A stretch of DNA of 64,000 nt from Capsicum annuum (lineage: Eukaryota; Streptophyta; Magnoliopsida; Solanales; Solanaceae): positions 132,349,584 through 132,413,583 of the forward strand of contig NC_061121.1 in assembly GCF_002878395.1 (NCBI RefSeq), given 5' to 3'. Both the position numbers and the translations under genes were made by a program. The notes beneath the pieces were generated by a model. That model saw nothing but the letters and a program-made list of their open reading frames with translations, made no database searches and was not told the origin of the DNA. This document shows, one piece after another, positions 1-11,838 of the stretch (the stretch's first letter is position 1; the number at the start of each line of letters is the position of its first letter).

Positions 1-167
1 AAAGAACTATGCATGATAAAGAATAAAATGAGGAAAGTTTCCTAAAGATGTCCTATAGCCTCTCGAAGATAGATACGGACGTCTACGTACTGATTCGCAA
101 GACTCTATTAGACATCTCATTCTTACACCATTGAGACCAATTAAACCTGGCTGCTCTGATACCAATT
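1..167 (-). mobile_element. 5' internal end and primer binding site of a Ty3/gypsy element (partial)
   Basis: Read on the minus strand, bases 164 to 153 spell TGGTATCAGAGC, the usual primer binding site complementary to the 3' end of initiator tRNA-Met in many plant LTR retrotransposons. It lies two or three bases inside the inner end of the LTR at 168-3148. The remaining ~150 bases would be the untranslated leader ahead of gag. The rest of the element lies outside the window to the left. No coding potential is visible here. Confidence 0.7.
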
Positions 168-3148
168 TATCATGACCCAAAAATAAGGGTCATAATAACA
201 CTTGTTGCGGCGTACCTTTACTTGTAAGCCTATCACCTAAACTGATACAAAAAAAGGAAAAGACAGAAATATCCTAAAGTAAGGCTTCTAGAATGAATCA
301 AAACTATATAAGTAATCATAACAATGTAGAAAAGATTATCCAAATAATGATAATGCCCAAAACCAGGTGTCAATAGTGTAACAACTACTTATACAATCCA
401 AGAGTCAAATACATCAGAAAAATAAACATAAAGGAATAATATTTGTTTCCAATACTAATAAAGACATAACTACTATAGAAAGATAGAGGTGAACTTCGGA
501 TGCATGAATGTCCAACCGCTGAACTTTGGATGCATGAATGTCCAACCGTTACCTTAGAAGCTCCAACAATCACTCGGATTAAGCAAATTAAGACACACTC
601 GAGCGAGGACCTCCACCAAAAGGGCACAATAGGAATGAGCATGGTCCACTTGTACTCAATAGGTATCATAGGAAGACCAAGAAAAGTAGTAAATAAAGCA
701 TACAAAATATATACTAAGGGCACGTCACCTGCCATCAGAAAATGTCCCACAACGGTAGGCCACACCGTTTGCACTAACAGTTCTAATATATATATATATA
801 TCACATATATTGCAACGTCATAACAAGATAGAACACAAGTATGCATTATATCACATATAAGTAGAACAAGAGGGAACATGCATATACACGATCATTAAAT
901 ACAAGTAAAAAAAATTAAGACAATTACATAAATGACAAGTTAATATGATAATACAACACAATATAAACTCAATAAAGTAAGTGTAATGTATATGATGATG
1001 ATGATGATAATGATGCAAGAGGGTATCGCACAACCTCCAATATCGTTGCACAATCTCCGTATACACCTACGGAGCTAAAGCTTCCTGACGTAGGATCCAT
1101 AGGGGGTTCGTCAACCTGTATACAATCTACATATCTCATATATCCTTTCCATCATATCCCTTGGAAAGGGTTTTATAAGGTGTTACAATATCTTATCCCC
1201 GGCACATCCCTCGGGGAGGGTTTTAAAAGGTGTTGCTAGTGTTTCTAAGATGTTACCACGGTGGTACCAATGTTTCATAAATGAGTATGATATGAGGATG
1301 TAATGCTCATAATCAATCACAATGATTGTTTTCACAATCAACTATAATGATATATTTCCACAACTATATGAGCCAATATCCACTCATAATTTCAGTTTTA
1401 TCTACGAATTTCCACATGTCTCATATGCTAATAAAGTATAAATATAATCAAAATATGCCAATGGTACCATATTAAGCATCTTAACAACATAATATAATTA
1501 TTCATATGTATTCAAGGCTATCAATATCCCATAGGACCCCACATGGTTACACATATCACATAATTACTTAATTTGATAATTACATCACATATAAGCCCCA
1601 CACGGGAACAACACATAAATAGCTATTATTTATGATTAGTTCACACCCTTATCATGCATTTTGTATGATCATTTATTACCATCCCAGTCTGAAAGAGTTA
1701 AGCCATAGCCTACCTTAAAAGCCAAAGTCAGTCAGCTACACTTTGAACCCATGATCTTACTTTTCACAAACAATCTCTAACTCCACTAAAAACGTCAAAT
1801 ATGAAATCTACATATTAAACAAAATCAATGACGCCCATTCTGACTACTTTTGGTTCGGGGTCAAAATGGGACCTCCAGAACGAGTTTCCAAAAAAGAAGG
1901 GCAAAATTGAAACTTCAATTCAAGAACATGTTATCCATATTTTTAGAAATCTACAGCTGAAAACCCAAGTCAAATCGAGTAGAAAACAAGGTTCAAATAG
2001 AAAAAAAAAACTATTTTTAAGCTTTACCAGGTAAAATCTTTAAAATCTGGGTTAAAATCAAGAATCAGAGTTTTTTTTAAAGGTTAAATTGATGAAAAAC
2101 TAGTAATTATAAGATAAAAATATTATTCAAGTGAAAAGGAGTGAAATTAGGTTTTAAAATCAAGCCCTAAGATTTTTAGAGTTTTGAGAAATTAATCAAG
2201 AAATTACTAAGAAAAGGGTGAATTCTTACCTTAAATCTATAATAGAACTAAGAAATATATTTTAATCTTGTTTTTCAAGCTCCCACAAGCTTCACTTTTA
2301 AGCTCTCACACTGTTTTAGGGTTTAACTCTCAGGATGAAGGTGAAAGAATGAGCAAAAATCTGATAAAAAGGTTATTTATACTGTACCCGGGTTACTAGA
2401 CATTTAACTCATAAAACTCATTCCTCAATCCCGATTTACCATTTATGTATCTGGTTGCACCAGCACCCTAGTGCACCAGATATTTTTAATTTGAAGCGGA
2501 CTTCGATGGGGTGCCCGGGATTTATTTGGAGTCCGATACATGCAAATGAACTACGCAACCATACTAAATTCAATGTTCTGGATGCAATGGAAATATCATA
2601 TTTTCAAAAAAACATTATTTTCACAAATTCGACCGCCGAAATCCAAAATCATAATTTTCCAAATTAAGGGTTGAAATGAGATTTAAAAGACGTAAAATTA
2701 CACCAAATATGTCACCACCCTAAAATCAATGTTCTGGATCTACTGGTGAAGTCGGATTTTCCATTCGAGGTCATTTTGATCCACTGTGGCTCCTACACTC
2801 ATATTTTTAATTTTTCAACTTTTCGATTAATATATCGAAATGAGCTCGGATGTGCCATGACCCGAACCAAAGGTCTACCTAGCTATAATCGATATTTCAG
2901 AGCTTTTGGCATAGTCATTTAGCTTTCCATCAAAAGGATCAAAAAATATCCGCATAAGTCTAAAATAATGCTCTCGAAGCCATAAAAAACAACAATATCG
3001 CATAAATGGTACCAAAATGCATCGAAAACCATATCAATTACCCCTACACCCCAGAAATACCATAACGCAACCAAGGGGAGGGGTAAAACTATCAAATCAT
3101 ACAAAATCATAAATTTCACATATTTCATCAAATTTTTAGGTCGTTATA
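168..3148 (-). mobile_element. 5' LTR of a Ty3/gypsy-type element, family A
   Basis: This ~3.0 kb block lies between the primer binding site at 153-164 and the start of an unrelated minisatellite at 3154. Read on the minus strand it runs from TATAACGACC (decayed from an expected TG start) to GGTCATGATA. Two related copies lie at 54184-56830 (plus strand) and 56936-59701 (minus strand). For example, the segment around 600-680 matches the complement of about 56345-56400, and 1020-1075 matches the complement of about 56025-56065. No credible gene lies inside; the short open frames are AT-rich and have no recognisable motif. The far end cannot be checked for a target duplication because the element leaves the window. 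Confidence 0.65.
491..550. repeat. Tandem duplication, 2 x 30 bp
   Basis: Two adjacent 30-base copies (491-520 and 521-550) differ at only two positions. Both contain GGATGCATGAATGTCCAACC. They lie inside the family A LTR, and the counterpart in the 54184-56830 copy does not obviously carry the duplication. Confidence 0.9.
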
Positions 3149-3153
3149 TGTGT

Positions 3154-3785
3154 TTAGGACCCTCCTAGAAAATGGAAATTTACTTTCTGCTCAGGACCCT
3201 CCTTAAAAATGGAAATTTTACTTTCTGCTCAGAACCCTCCTGGATAATGGAAATTTACTTTCTGCTCAGGACCCTCCTTATAAATGGGAATTTTACTTTC
3301 TGCTTACGACCTTCCTAGAAAATAGGAATTTACTTTCTGCTCAGGACCTTCCTGGCTAATGTGACTTTAATTTTTGCTTAGGACTCTCCTGGATAATGGG
3401 AATTTACTTTCTGCTCCGGACTCTCCTTAAAATGGGAATTTTACTTTCTACTCAGGACCCTCCTGGAAAATAGGAATTTACTTTCTACTCAGGACTATCC
3501 TGGATAATGGGACTTTAACTTTTGCTTAGGAACCTCCTGGATAATAGGACTTTAATCTTTGCTTAGGACTCTCCTGAATTATGGGATTTTAATTCCTGCC
3601 CAAGACCTTCTTGGGTAATAGGACTTTAATTTCTGCTCAAAAACCCCCCTGAATAATGGGATTTTAATTTCTGCTCAGGACTCTCCTGGATAATGAGACT
3701 TTAATTTCTGCTCCGGACCCTCCTGGATAATAGGATTTTAATTTTTGCCCAGGACCCTCCTTGATAATGGGACTTTTCTTTTCTA
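3154..3785 (+). repeat. Minisatellite, about 17 copies of a 37-38 bp unit
   Basis: Seventeen diverged copies can be counted of a unit close to GGACCCTCCTGGATAATGGG followed by ACTTTAATTTCTGCTCA. There are two sub-types: copies near 3157-3480 tend to end in TTTACTTTCTGCTC, and copies near 3500-3760 in TTTAATTTCTGCTC. This suggests the array grew in at least two episodes. It is followed by degenerate larger repeats (CAGGAGCTCGCCTGGAGAA-type, 3840-3945). It lies just upstream of an LTR, the place where Ogre/Tat-type plant retrotransposons often carry tandem repeats in their 3' untranslated region. Confidence 0.9.
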
Positions 3786-4447
3786 GTTCATCTTTTACTT
3801 TGAGTTCAGGAACATATTTGGAAAATCAGAAATAGCAAGTCAGGAGCTCGCCTGGAGAACAGGGTAAAGAAGTTGCAAGTTTAGGAACCCGCCTAAATAA
3901 TAAGGTGAAATAGTAACAAGTCAGGAGCCCACCAAAAGAGGGTGAAAGTTTTCAAGACCAAGTCATAAGAAAGTCTAAAGAATGAGTCAATTGTCAAGTT
4001 CCTCTCCAATGCTAAGAATCAACATGGAGGAATATTCCATGTTTCAAGTCCAACTCGAAATAACAACTATCTCACTACTTGAGAAGTCATGAAGATTCAA
4101 GTCAAAATTCCAAAGAAAATGAATAAGATAGGATCTTTTCTTGTATCTTTATTTTTTATTTTTGTTATCTATTTAGATGTAAAAGAAGAAGACACGAACT
4201 GGAAACTCGACGAAACACCACAGGACTTCTAACTCATTATCTCACCATTTTACCTTATTGAACTACACGTGACCTGATTTTCCTATAATTTGGGATATGT
4301 AGGCAGTCCAAAACTAGGACTCAATCATATTTTTTATTTTATTTTATTTTATACTCACTTTTTGAATAATCGGAGGGTCAAAAATCATCTCTTTATCTAC
4401 TTCTTTGTATGAAAACTCTTCGAGATTTCACACAAAGTGGAGCAAAA
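3786..4447 (+). mobile_element. 3' untranslated region of an Ogre/Tat-like Ty3/gypsy element
   Basis: Noncoding sequence joins the minisatellite to the LTR. It holds the phrase GGGATATGTAGGCAGTCCAAA near 4290 and a short purine-rich stretch, AGTGGAGCAAAA, at 4435-4447, a plausible polypurine tract ahead of the LTR start. I recall this phrase as typical of Solanaceae Ogre-like elements, which is memory and not a search. No open frame of interest is present. Confidence 0.5.
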
Positions 4448-4803
4448 TATAGACACGTGATTTTTAACCCTTCCCCAGTTTAATATATTTTCTGGCATTA
4501 AATATTTTTAATTTCTTTCCAATATATTTTTTTTAGCTTTTATTTCATTTTTAATAAGTTTTGATTGAAACTAAATAAAAAAATAATAAATAAAGTTACA
4601 TTTTGGGATATTTTTATTTTTATTTTCATTTTTATTTTTAAAATAATACGAAAGATTCAAAAATATATTTCCCTTTTAAATTTTAATAAATAAGTTACTA
4701 GTTTAGTATTAATTATATAAGTTTACACTATTTATAAAATTTCATTAAATTTTTCTTAAATATAAAAATTAATTAGTTAATATTATTTTTTTATTATTTA
4801 TTT

Positions 4804-4849
<46 letters not shown>

Positions 4850-6652
4850 AAATTTTAAAAATATAAAAAAAAATATTATCCTAAATCTACCCAACTGCTT
4901 CCACCCCTATCTGAATCTCACGTTCCCACAACTGTTCACTCCCACATTTCCCTTTTAAGGGGTAACTCTCCAACTTTCCCAAAAAACAAAGAAGAAGTAC
5001 ATTGAACATCAGAGAAAAAACTAGAGAATAAAAAAATAAAAGCCAGAGAGACCAGACAAGAAAAAAGAAGAACACTTAGAAACTTTGGAGAAGAAAACAA
5101 AGAAAAGCAGAAAAGAAGAAAGATTCAGGTTAGAATTTAGGTCGCCGATTGAGTTTTCGGTGATAGTATTGTTATCCAACACACAGGTTCTTATTCACTC
5201 CTGTATTTTTATTTTTTTATTTATTGCAAATTAAATCATAAATAAAGTTGTTTTCAGTAATTTCATGGATTATGTAGTACATATGGTTATTGTAGTATCA
5301 TGTGTTTATTTGTACGATTATTTGAATCGGTGTCAGTTGTTCTCTGACTATTTGTTGAAATTATTTTTAAATGTTGAGATATTCCTCTAAAATTTATATG
5401 ATGATCTAGTCTTCATTGAAAAGAATCATAAAAGAAAAGAAAAGGAAATAGACATACACTTACCATCGGAATACACATTCATACACTATTACACTAATCC
5501 ACTTTTTCATATACACAGTTCCACACACACCTCACAATACACGCACTTATAAGCAGTTCACTGTACACACACAAAACAAACATCTAGACGCGTACATATA
5601 CACACATAGTAAAATAGAAAATGGAAACAAAGAAGAAATAGTGAAAAAACAGTAAAAATAAGAGTGGAATTGAGAAAGAAAAGTGAAGTAAAAAAACTAA
5701 GGGATAACCGCATAATTTTTGGAAAAATTTTCATTGGAATAACCATCTCCACCATCAATCGAGTTATAAACCAGACTCACCCGCCATAAAATCTGCCCCC
5801 CATTACTGTTCCGGCGACCTTCTTCACCATCGAAAAAGGAAAAATCTCACCAATAACCCCCAACCAGCACTGTCGCATCTCTATCACCTTTTTTCGATGC
5901 CCAACAACCACCAGGGACGAAGAAAACTCATAAGATCCACCTTCAAAAACCACCCTGCTGGTACAACTCCAGCAAAATACAACCAAAAATTTCCTCCAGG
6001 TCTTCTGGCGCCCCTTTTCCATTCCTTTCCTCCTTTTTTTTACCGCGCCACACTGAATTTAACCACTGACGGGTGGGATTCGTCCAAGCATTCCACCAGC
6101 GGCTCCATCCTTCTACCTTATTCCCTTTTCTCTGTTTCTTTATCACTGCCGGCTCACTGTAAGTGATGACCTGGGAGTTTTAACGATTACAAAAATTAAA
6201 CCCAAAAATTGAACACCTCTACGTGACATGGATGAAATCCAACTATTGGCAAATATTATTCTAAAATTAACTTTCACTGATTTATTTAATATAAGATCAT
6301 AGACAAGTTTTAGTATAATATAAATGAATAATTTTATGCCCAAACATAATTTATCAGTATAATTTAAGTCAAGATAAGTCAATAAAAGTGATCATGCTAG
6401 AACCACGAGACTCGAGGGATGCCTCACATCTTCTCCTCGATCAACAAAATTCCTTACCTGATCTTTTATTTTTGCAAACTAATAAAGAGTTATTTCCTTT
6501 TGATTAGGGATTCAGTAAGGTGATTTGGAACACCACAACTCAATTCCAAGTAGCGACTCTAAAAATGATAAAAATAATCTCTATTCAAAATTGTCACTTC
6601 AATTGAAAAAATCCTTCGACTTTGACCCCAAGGGCAAAAAAGATGAGTGACA
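4448..6652 (+). mobile_element. 3' LTR of an Ogre/Tat-like element
   Basis: The proposed start is TATAGACACGTGATTTTTAA (expected TGTAGACACG), directly after a purine-rich tract. The proposed end is GATGAGTGACA at 6652, after a conserved-looking stretch containing CAAGTAGCGACTCTAAAA and GACCCCAAGGGCAAAAAAG. Length is about 2.2 kb. It contains an (AT)n microsatellite at 4815-4846 and a C-rich, slightly more GC-rich block at 5770-6170 that gives short open frames on both strands with no known domain. The internal region lies to the left (3154-4447) and appears truncated, since no gag or pol is present. The 5' LTR is not seen. Confidence 0.5.
4815..4846. repeat. (AT)n microsatellite
   Basis: A run of alternating A and T of about 32 bases, directly visible. 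Shorter (TA)n runs occur at about 787-802 and 60229-60246. Confidence 0.95.
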
Positions 6653-7600
6653 TGTTCAAATGATTTTTTCTTCACAATCTATTTGCTTCTTTATTTGTTT
6701 ATGTTTGTGTCTTCTGTTTGTAGTTAAGTATGATATGTTTATTAATTTAGGTTAATTTCCAAGGAAAAGTTGAAGTGGAAGAAGACGTGAGAAAAATCAA
6801 TATTCTAATCATGATAATTATTATTTTAACTTATCTAACATTTTTTGGGGCATATTTAATTTTTATGCTAAAAGTTTGAATGAGTGCAAGAGAAATCACA
6901 TTTATGTGATTATAAGGGTCAAGGAATTGGTTAATATGCAAATTATTTCTATATATTTTTTTATGCAAATATTTGATGATTAATGTACTATATGAATGTT
7001 CATAGAAATTAATGTTATTATGAAAACTAACATCAAAATACAAAATTTGAAATGATAGAACTATCTCTTAAATATGAGAATATGTAAATATTGGTCAGAA
7101 ATAAAAGTTTGCTCGAGTTGAGAAGCTTTAGAAAGAGTTCGATCCATAGCACCTTATCCCGAGGCAAGAGCAAGCCACCTTTTGTAATATTAATGCAAGA
7201 AACTAATGTTACAATTTCTTTATTTCACAATTAAAAGATCATTAAAAATATAGCAACACTAAAAAGAAAAGAAAAAAATAGTGAAAAACAAACCCATAAA
7301 GAAGAAGAAGAAGAAGAAGAAGAAGAAGAAGAAGAAAGAGGAAGCCAACAACAACGACCCGAATGGCTATCATATGAAAATATGAATAAGAAAGTTGTTT
7401 TGGTGGAATTGCTTAACCCGACAGATAAAAAATAATTTAATGGAAAGCTTTCCAATATCGTCCTCATGCGGTGGCTTCTTAAAAAATAATGCAAGGAAAA
7501 AAATATATCTTCCGTATTATTTTATGTGATATTTTATATTTTTAGTTCATCTAAGAAGATTTTTTCTTGAATTCATAAGATTTGAAGTTGTACATTTAAT
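6653..7600. other. AT-rich sequence without a recognisable gene
   Basis: About 950 bases of AT-rich DNA. The only clear feature is the GAA microsatellite at 7301-7336. Open frames are short, AT-driven and without motif. This may be the target DNA into which the LTR element at its left inserted, or older decayed repeats. Confidence 0.6.
7301..7336 (+). repeat. (GAA)12 microsatellite
   Basis: Twelve uninterrupted GAA triplets. Read on the minus strand this gives the serine-rich run in a spurious 87-residue open frame (7231-7494), which I do not regard as a gene. Confidence 0.98.
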
Positions 7601-7611
7601 GATAAAATCTT

Positions 7612-7778
7612 TTAGGTATGTGATATATAAATTAGAGAATTTCAAGATATTGAATGATAGAATTGATTGGAATGCAAGAGAAAATTTATATTGGAAGTAC
7701 GATGTGCAGCTATTCGAGGCAGTAAAAGTGATACTTCACGAAAATACAGAATTTGAAGGAATAGATGTTATATTGCAG
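7612..7778 (+). pseudogene. Exon-like coding fragment, function unknown
   Basis: A stretch flanked by splice-like signals: CTTTTAG before 7615 and a GCAGGTTTG-like donor near 7777. It encodes a well-mixed peptide containing the segments YWKYDVQLFEAVKVILHE and FEGIDVILQ. The amino-acid composition is much more protein-like than the surrounding AT-rich frames. No upstream or downstream exon could be joined with confidence. It lies just left of a Helitron-like 3' terminus (8249), so it could be a captured gene piece. I do not recognise the family. It could also be chance. Confidence 0.3.
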
Positions 7779-8089
7779 GTTTGCTTAACTTTAGACTATA
7801 TGATTGGCATTTGAATATGCCAAAATAATTTTTTCATGATGTCAAGATAGATTTTGTTCTAGCAATAGCAGTAGACTAGGTTGTTAGATTCTCAGTGAAT
7901 AGGCTATTTCAAAGTCAAAGTATGCATCACTGTAAATATTTATATTTGTTATCATAAAAACAGTAAGTTTTCTGTAAATGAGAAAATTCCTAAATAGCAC
8001 ATCGAAGATCCAATCACATTATTAATCATACTTTAAGGAGTTGTAAGTATTTCACCTACCTTTTTTGAATTTTAGATATTTATAATTAT

Positions 8090-8249
8090 AATATAACTAA
8101 TTAAATAAATTATCCATCTTCACATGTCAGAAAGACGCTGAATTTAATTATCGTATTAATTTTTAGTATTTAAATAAATATCTTATTTAGTGTAACATTT
8201 AAACTCATTAAAGAGAGGTACACGTGCAAGGTGCGTACACCTAAACTAG
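8090..8249 (+). mobile_element. Helitron-like 3' terminus
   Basis: The segment ends in CACCTAAACTAG followed by T, fitting the CTRR-T rule for Helitron 3' ends. An imperfect hairpin lies just before it (GTACACGTGC ... GGTGCGTAC, 8219-8238). The complement of 51955-52080 is a second copy of the same end, sharing TTAAAGA, ACACCTAAACTAG and the AATTTAATTAT block upstream, but its hairpin is lost. The matching 5' end (TC start) of this copy could not be placed. Confidence 0.4.
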
Positions 8250-8900
8250 TATATATTAAAAGTGTGAAGGGCCTTAGAAATGTTGTTTGAACTTTTTGCC
8301 CTTCATTAAAATTCTTTGCTTTAGACAAAATAGTCTTTTCACTATTTTTTTTCCTAATATTTAAGATTTGAAATTAATTCAATATATTTATTGTAAAACC
8401 TTTTCTTATAAAAGTTATTAGAATTAATGACAACTAATACTTTTTTGATTAGTTTAAGAATTGTAAATCAACTGAATTTGAATTTATGAAGATTTCAAAA
8501 ACCTAAAAATAATATAAAAGCGTTATAATAAGAAAACTTTAAGGGGTACCGAATTTTTTAAAGTTTTAAGTACATAATATGAATATAATCAATGATTTTG
8601 TAAAAGTTTGACTTTAAAAATAAGAAAATATTTTAAATATAGAAAAAATAATTGTACCTCAAATATAGTTCAAATTGATCCATCTTTCTTAGCCTCTGGA
8701 AGCAAGGGAAAGAGGTACTGCATGACAAAAGCAAAAGTGATGATCGATCAACCAGTTAAAACTTCTGATGGTAAAATATATATATGTGCTTACACTAAAA
8801 TATATGTTTATGTTTTACATTATTATATTAAAATATGAATGATCTTCGAAAAGTGTGCTAAACTTTTTGCACTTCACTAAAAATCTCTGCAATAGATAAA
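8250..8900 (+). mobile_element. Helitron-like 5' segment, two diverged copies
   Basis: The sequence starting TATATATTAAAAGTGTGAAG at 8250, with CTTTTTGCCCTTCATTAAAA downstream, matches the complement of about 53425-53510, where it lies at the other end of the unit beginning at 51955. A weaker second copy of the same segment lies at about 8825-8890. The first copy abuts the 3' terminus at 8249, as if two elements sat head to tail. The assignment to Helitrons rests on the paired ends, not on any protein. Confidence 0.35.
8650..8773 (+). pseudogene. Second exon-like fragment, function unknown
   Basis: An open stretch containing IVQIDPSFLASGSKGKRY and KAKVMIDQPVKTSDG, ending at a GGTAAAATAT that could be a splice donor. 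It is lysine-rich and protein-like, unlike its AT-rich flanks. It lies between two Helitron-like 5' segments, so it may be cargo. It is not joined to 7612-7778 by any visible evidence, and the family is unknown to me. Confidence 0.25.
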
Positions 8901-8953
8901 ATTATTTAATTTTCAATAATCAAATGCTACATGTGCGAGACATGTGCGGTTGA

Positions 8954-8970
8954 TCTCTCTCTCTCTCTCT

Positions 8971-8995
<25 letters not shown>
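8954..8995. repeat. Compound microsatellite (TC)8(TA)12
   Basis: Directly visible: TC repeats run from 8954 and pass without a break into TA repeats ending near 8995. Confidence 0.95.
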
Positions 8996-9003
<8 letters not shown>

Positions 9004-9108
9004 AAATGTACATACTAGCTAGTACATTGGTTTTACATGCACCTATGAATAGAATGTTCTTGTGAAATTTTTTCTTTAAATTTATCAAGAAGCAAATATT
9101 TGTGATCA

Positions 9109-10937
9109 CTTGAACTAATAATTCTAAGACAATACTTGACAGTCACAAACTCACACGAGTAAAGGTCTCTTTATTTCTTTGCCTCTCGGATTCCTCACAC
9201 TTAATCTCACAAGTGTTGCAAGCTCACTTGTACTCCTAGAAGAGTTGAGAGGTGAATCCAACATTTACAATGACTCCAAAAGTATTAAGACACACAAAGG
9301 AAAGTTAACACGAAGAACAGTTCAAAACTAACTCACAATCTAGTACAAGCTTGTAAGTTAGATTTGGATTCAACAAACGAAACTAAAGACACAAAATGAA
9401 ACTAAAAGATCAAAATTTGAGCCAAAATTTGTCATGTGAACAGTAATTTGTGTCGTGTCACCTCCTAATTGGTTACGGTCCCATAAGTTTTTAATCACTA
9501 TTCTTGAAATTTTAATCCTTACACAATTGGAATGGAAGAAATTGACTTTGGAGGGAAAACACAAGTCTTATAGTCTCTTTTTAAATTCAAACTAAAAAGG
9601 CAAGACTTGACTTGTACTTGTTCCATAAAACAAGGCCCTTGAAATATGGAGAAGTAGGTGAGATGTAATTGACAAGTCCTTGGTAGTTCTAAGTCTTTCA
9701 TGATTTAGCAAGTTTTACACCTTGTATTTCACCTTTTGAAGATCTAAGTTCACTTCAATACTAACAAGGTGAGGAATATGATGAAGAACTTCAAGAACAC
9801 AACAACCACAACAAGAACATCCAAAAATAATCTCCAAGAACAACAACAATTCCACAACAACAAAGTTAACTACAAAACCTCCAACAAAAGACCTAGTCTT
9901 TTGGTGTTGTATTTCGGTTTTAAACAAGAGATAATGGTTGTGAAGATTTTCAAGAACAACAACAACAACACTCCTCTCAACAACAACAATCACAACACAT
10001 GGACAAGTTAAGTTTTCTCAACAACAATGTCTACTACACGGTCATACCTTGTTCACAACAACAATCTCAACAATTCAAGCTCAATTTTAGATCTAAACTC
10101 AAGAGCGTTAGAGAAGAAGAAAACTAACACTAGAAACAACAAAACAAACAAGAGAACACTTAGATCTAAACACCATAATTCTTCCAAGACTACAACAATA
10201 AGAACAACAATTTCTTAACCAAGAACAAAAATGGATAAATTGCACCTTTTTCTGGAATTTTCAGCTTTTGAACAATTTTTTTTTATTTTCTAACAAGCAA
10301 TACCAAGATTGATCTTTTAGGAACAAGATCAAGACATGATTTGATACCAAATTCTACACTAAGAACTTGAAAAACACAAGAAATTCACAAAACAGACCAC
10401 TAAAGAGCCAAACCCGAGAACCCCCAAATGAAACCTAGTCTCGGGTTGAACAACAACAATGGAAACAACATGATATCAAGGTGAATTGACACCTATTTCA
10501 GTGAGCCAAAAAACTAACAAGGAGGATAACAAGATGAAACAACAATAGGATGAACAACAACAACAACAATGCCCCACATGACTTACATTAAACGAGAGGA
10601 AACAATACAAGATTATAATAAAAGTAAAGGAATAGATAGATAGACCAATGGTTCGTATAATATTAAGAACCCAAGAGCTTATTCCAGTCTTGGACCCTTA
10701 ACACTATAAACAACAAAGACCTATCTCTTATGTGATACAAGATTGGATTCCACCTCTCAAACATCGGCGTTTCTAAGTAAAATACAATCACTAGTGATTC
10801 CATACTAGTTCTTCGGTTTGGTGCCTTAAAGGAGAGAAGACTTGTGTTTCTTTGTGTCTTATGACTTAAAAAATTCTATAAAACTAACTAAAGAAACCCT
10901 ACAATGTTCTTTATAGAGTACATTACAATAATAGAAA
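9109..10937. other. Unassigned repeat-like region with a CAA/AAC-rich strand
   Basis: From about 9760 to 10600 the plus strand is dominated by CAA, AAC and ACA triplets, with almost no G runs. This gives long but low-complexity Asn/Thr-rich frames (9769-10011, 10027-10218) that lack any domain. The region from 9109 to 9700 looks like generic noncoding LTR or intergenic DNA. The Pack-MULE at 10938 was inserted at its right side: joining the flanks gives a continuous ATTACAATAATAGAAACTAT. I see no gene here. Confidence 0.6.
10929..10937. repeat. Target site duplication of the MULE, left copy
   Basis: TAATAGAAA here and TTATAGAAA at 12155-12163 agree at 8 of 9 positions. Removing the element and one copy restores a continuous flank. 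Confidence 0.8.
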
Positions 10938-11085
10938 GGAAGAATACGTATACAGGCCCCTCAACTATTCAACTTTTTTCGTATAGGCACCTCAATTAGG
11001 CCATGTACCTATTGAACCCTATACTCATTCACAAATGGTTTCAATTGAGTCCAATTTGCTGATGTGGAAAAAAATCTAAACTGCG
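10938..11085 (+). repeat. Left terminal inverted repeat of the MULE
   Basis: Pairs with the complement of about 12008-12154. Similarity is roughly 75-80 percent by eye, with small gaps, and fades near AATTTGCTGATGTGG / AATCACTGACGTGG. Confidence 0.8.
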
Positions 11086-11627
11086 TGTAATACACATGCC
11101 AATTATGTGGAAAAGTGGCAAATTAAATAATGGCATGTGGTATTTTAATTTAAAATAATTACAAAAATAATTTTTTAATATAATTAAATCTAAATTAAAA
11201 AAGAACATTAATACCCCCCCCCTACTACAGCTCTACCCAATCCTAACCCCTTTCCCTTCTCTTTATTCCCTTCCAAATCAATAGAACCATAAAAAATGTA
11301 TCTTTTTTTTCTTCCATAGGTACCCCTTTCCCCACCATTGAAGTACTTTGATTTCGTTGATACCCCTTTACCCACCATTGAAGTACTTTGATTCCATCGA
11401 TACCTAATAATATCCAACAATATCCATCTTCTCCATCTTCACTTCGTGCAATAAAGAAAAATATACTAACAAGCCACTAAACATAGGATGAAGCATGAAT
11501 TAACAGTTCAACCTGGAAACTCTTGAACTATTAATGAAAACAAAAATAAGATCATGTACCAATAAAAGAGCGTGAAATACAAAATCATAGGGGAAATAAA
11601 TTTAAAGGATAGGGGAAAAACAAGCTA

Positions 11628-11838
11628 TCAACTCTTAAGAAAAGTTTCGACAGCTTCAAAGAAGAGATGAGCCATTTCAGGGCTTGGAGTCTTTATGGCA
11701 CACTTGGCACTAGGGGTTCCAATAACTGTTGTTAGTTCTATCAAGAAAGGAATTCCTCGAGTAATCTTGGAAGAAAGATACAACACCTTATTGATTTTGG
11801 ATTCAATTTGAAGAAATATAATACTAAGTTTAGGATTT
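11628..11838 (-). pseudogene. Captured gene fragment inside the MULE, C-terminal coding piece
   Basis: Read on the minus strand from about 11838 to the TGA at 11628-11630, one frame stays open for about 70 codons. It includes KVLYLSSKITRGIPFLIELT, then GTPSAKCAIKTPSPEMAHLF, then FEAVETFLKS before the stop. The balanced, protein-like composition inside a noncoding element is what one expects when a MULE has copied a host exon (Pack-MULE). The final exon and its natural stop codon appear to have been captured, since the stop follows a well-formed end. I cannot name the parent gene with confidence. No start codon or promoter is evident, so it is likely not translated as it stands. Confidence 0.6.

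Noticed and set aside
385..879. 164-residue hydrophobic open frame on the minus strand
   Set aside because: It falls in the family A LTR. The hydrophobic composition follows from AT-rich DNA, and the counterpart in the plus-strand copy at 54184-56830 is not an open frame of similar sequence.
5897..6166. 89-residue open frame in a more GC-rich block, with overlapping open frames on the opposite strand
   Set aside because: It lies inside the proposed 2.2 kb LTR. Composition is Pro/Ser-rich with no motif, and both strands are open, so it looks like a compositional effect.
7231..7494. 87-residue frame with a poly-serine run on the minus strand
   Set aside because: The run is the GAA microsatellite read in antisense; the rest has no protein-like features.
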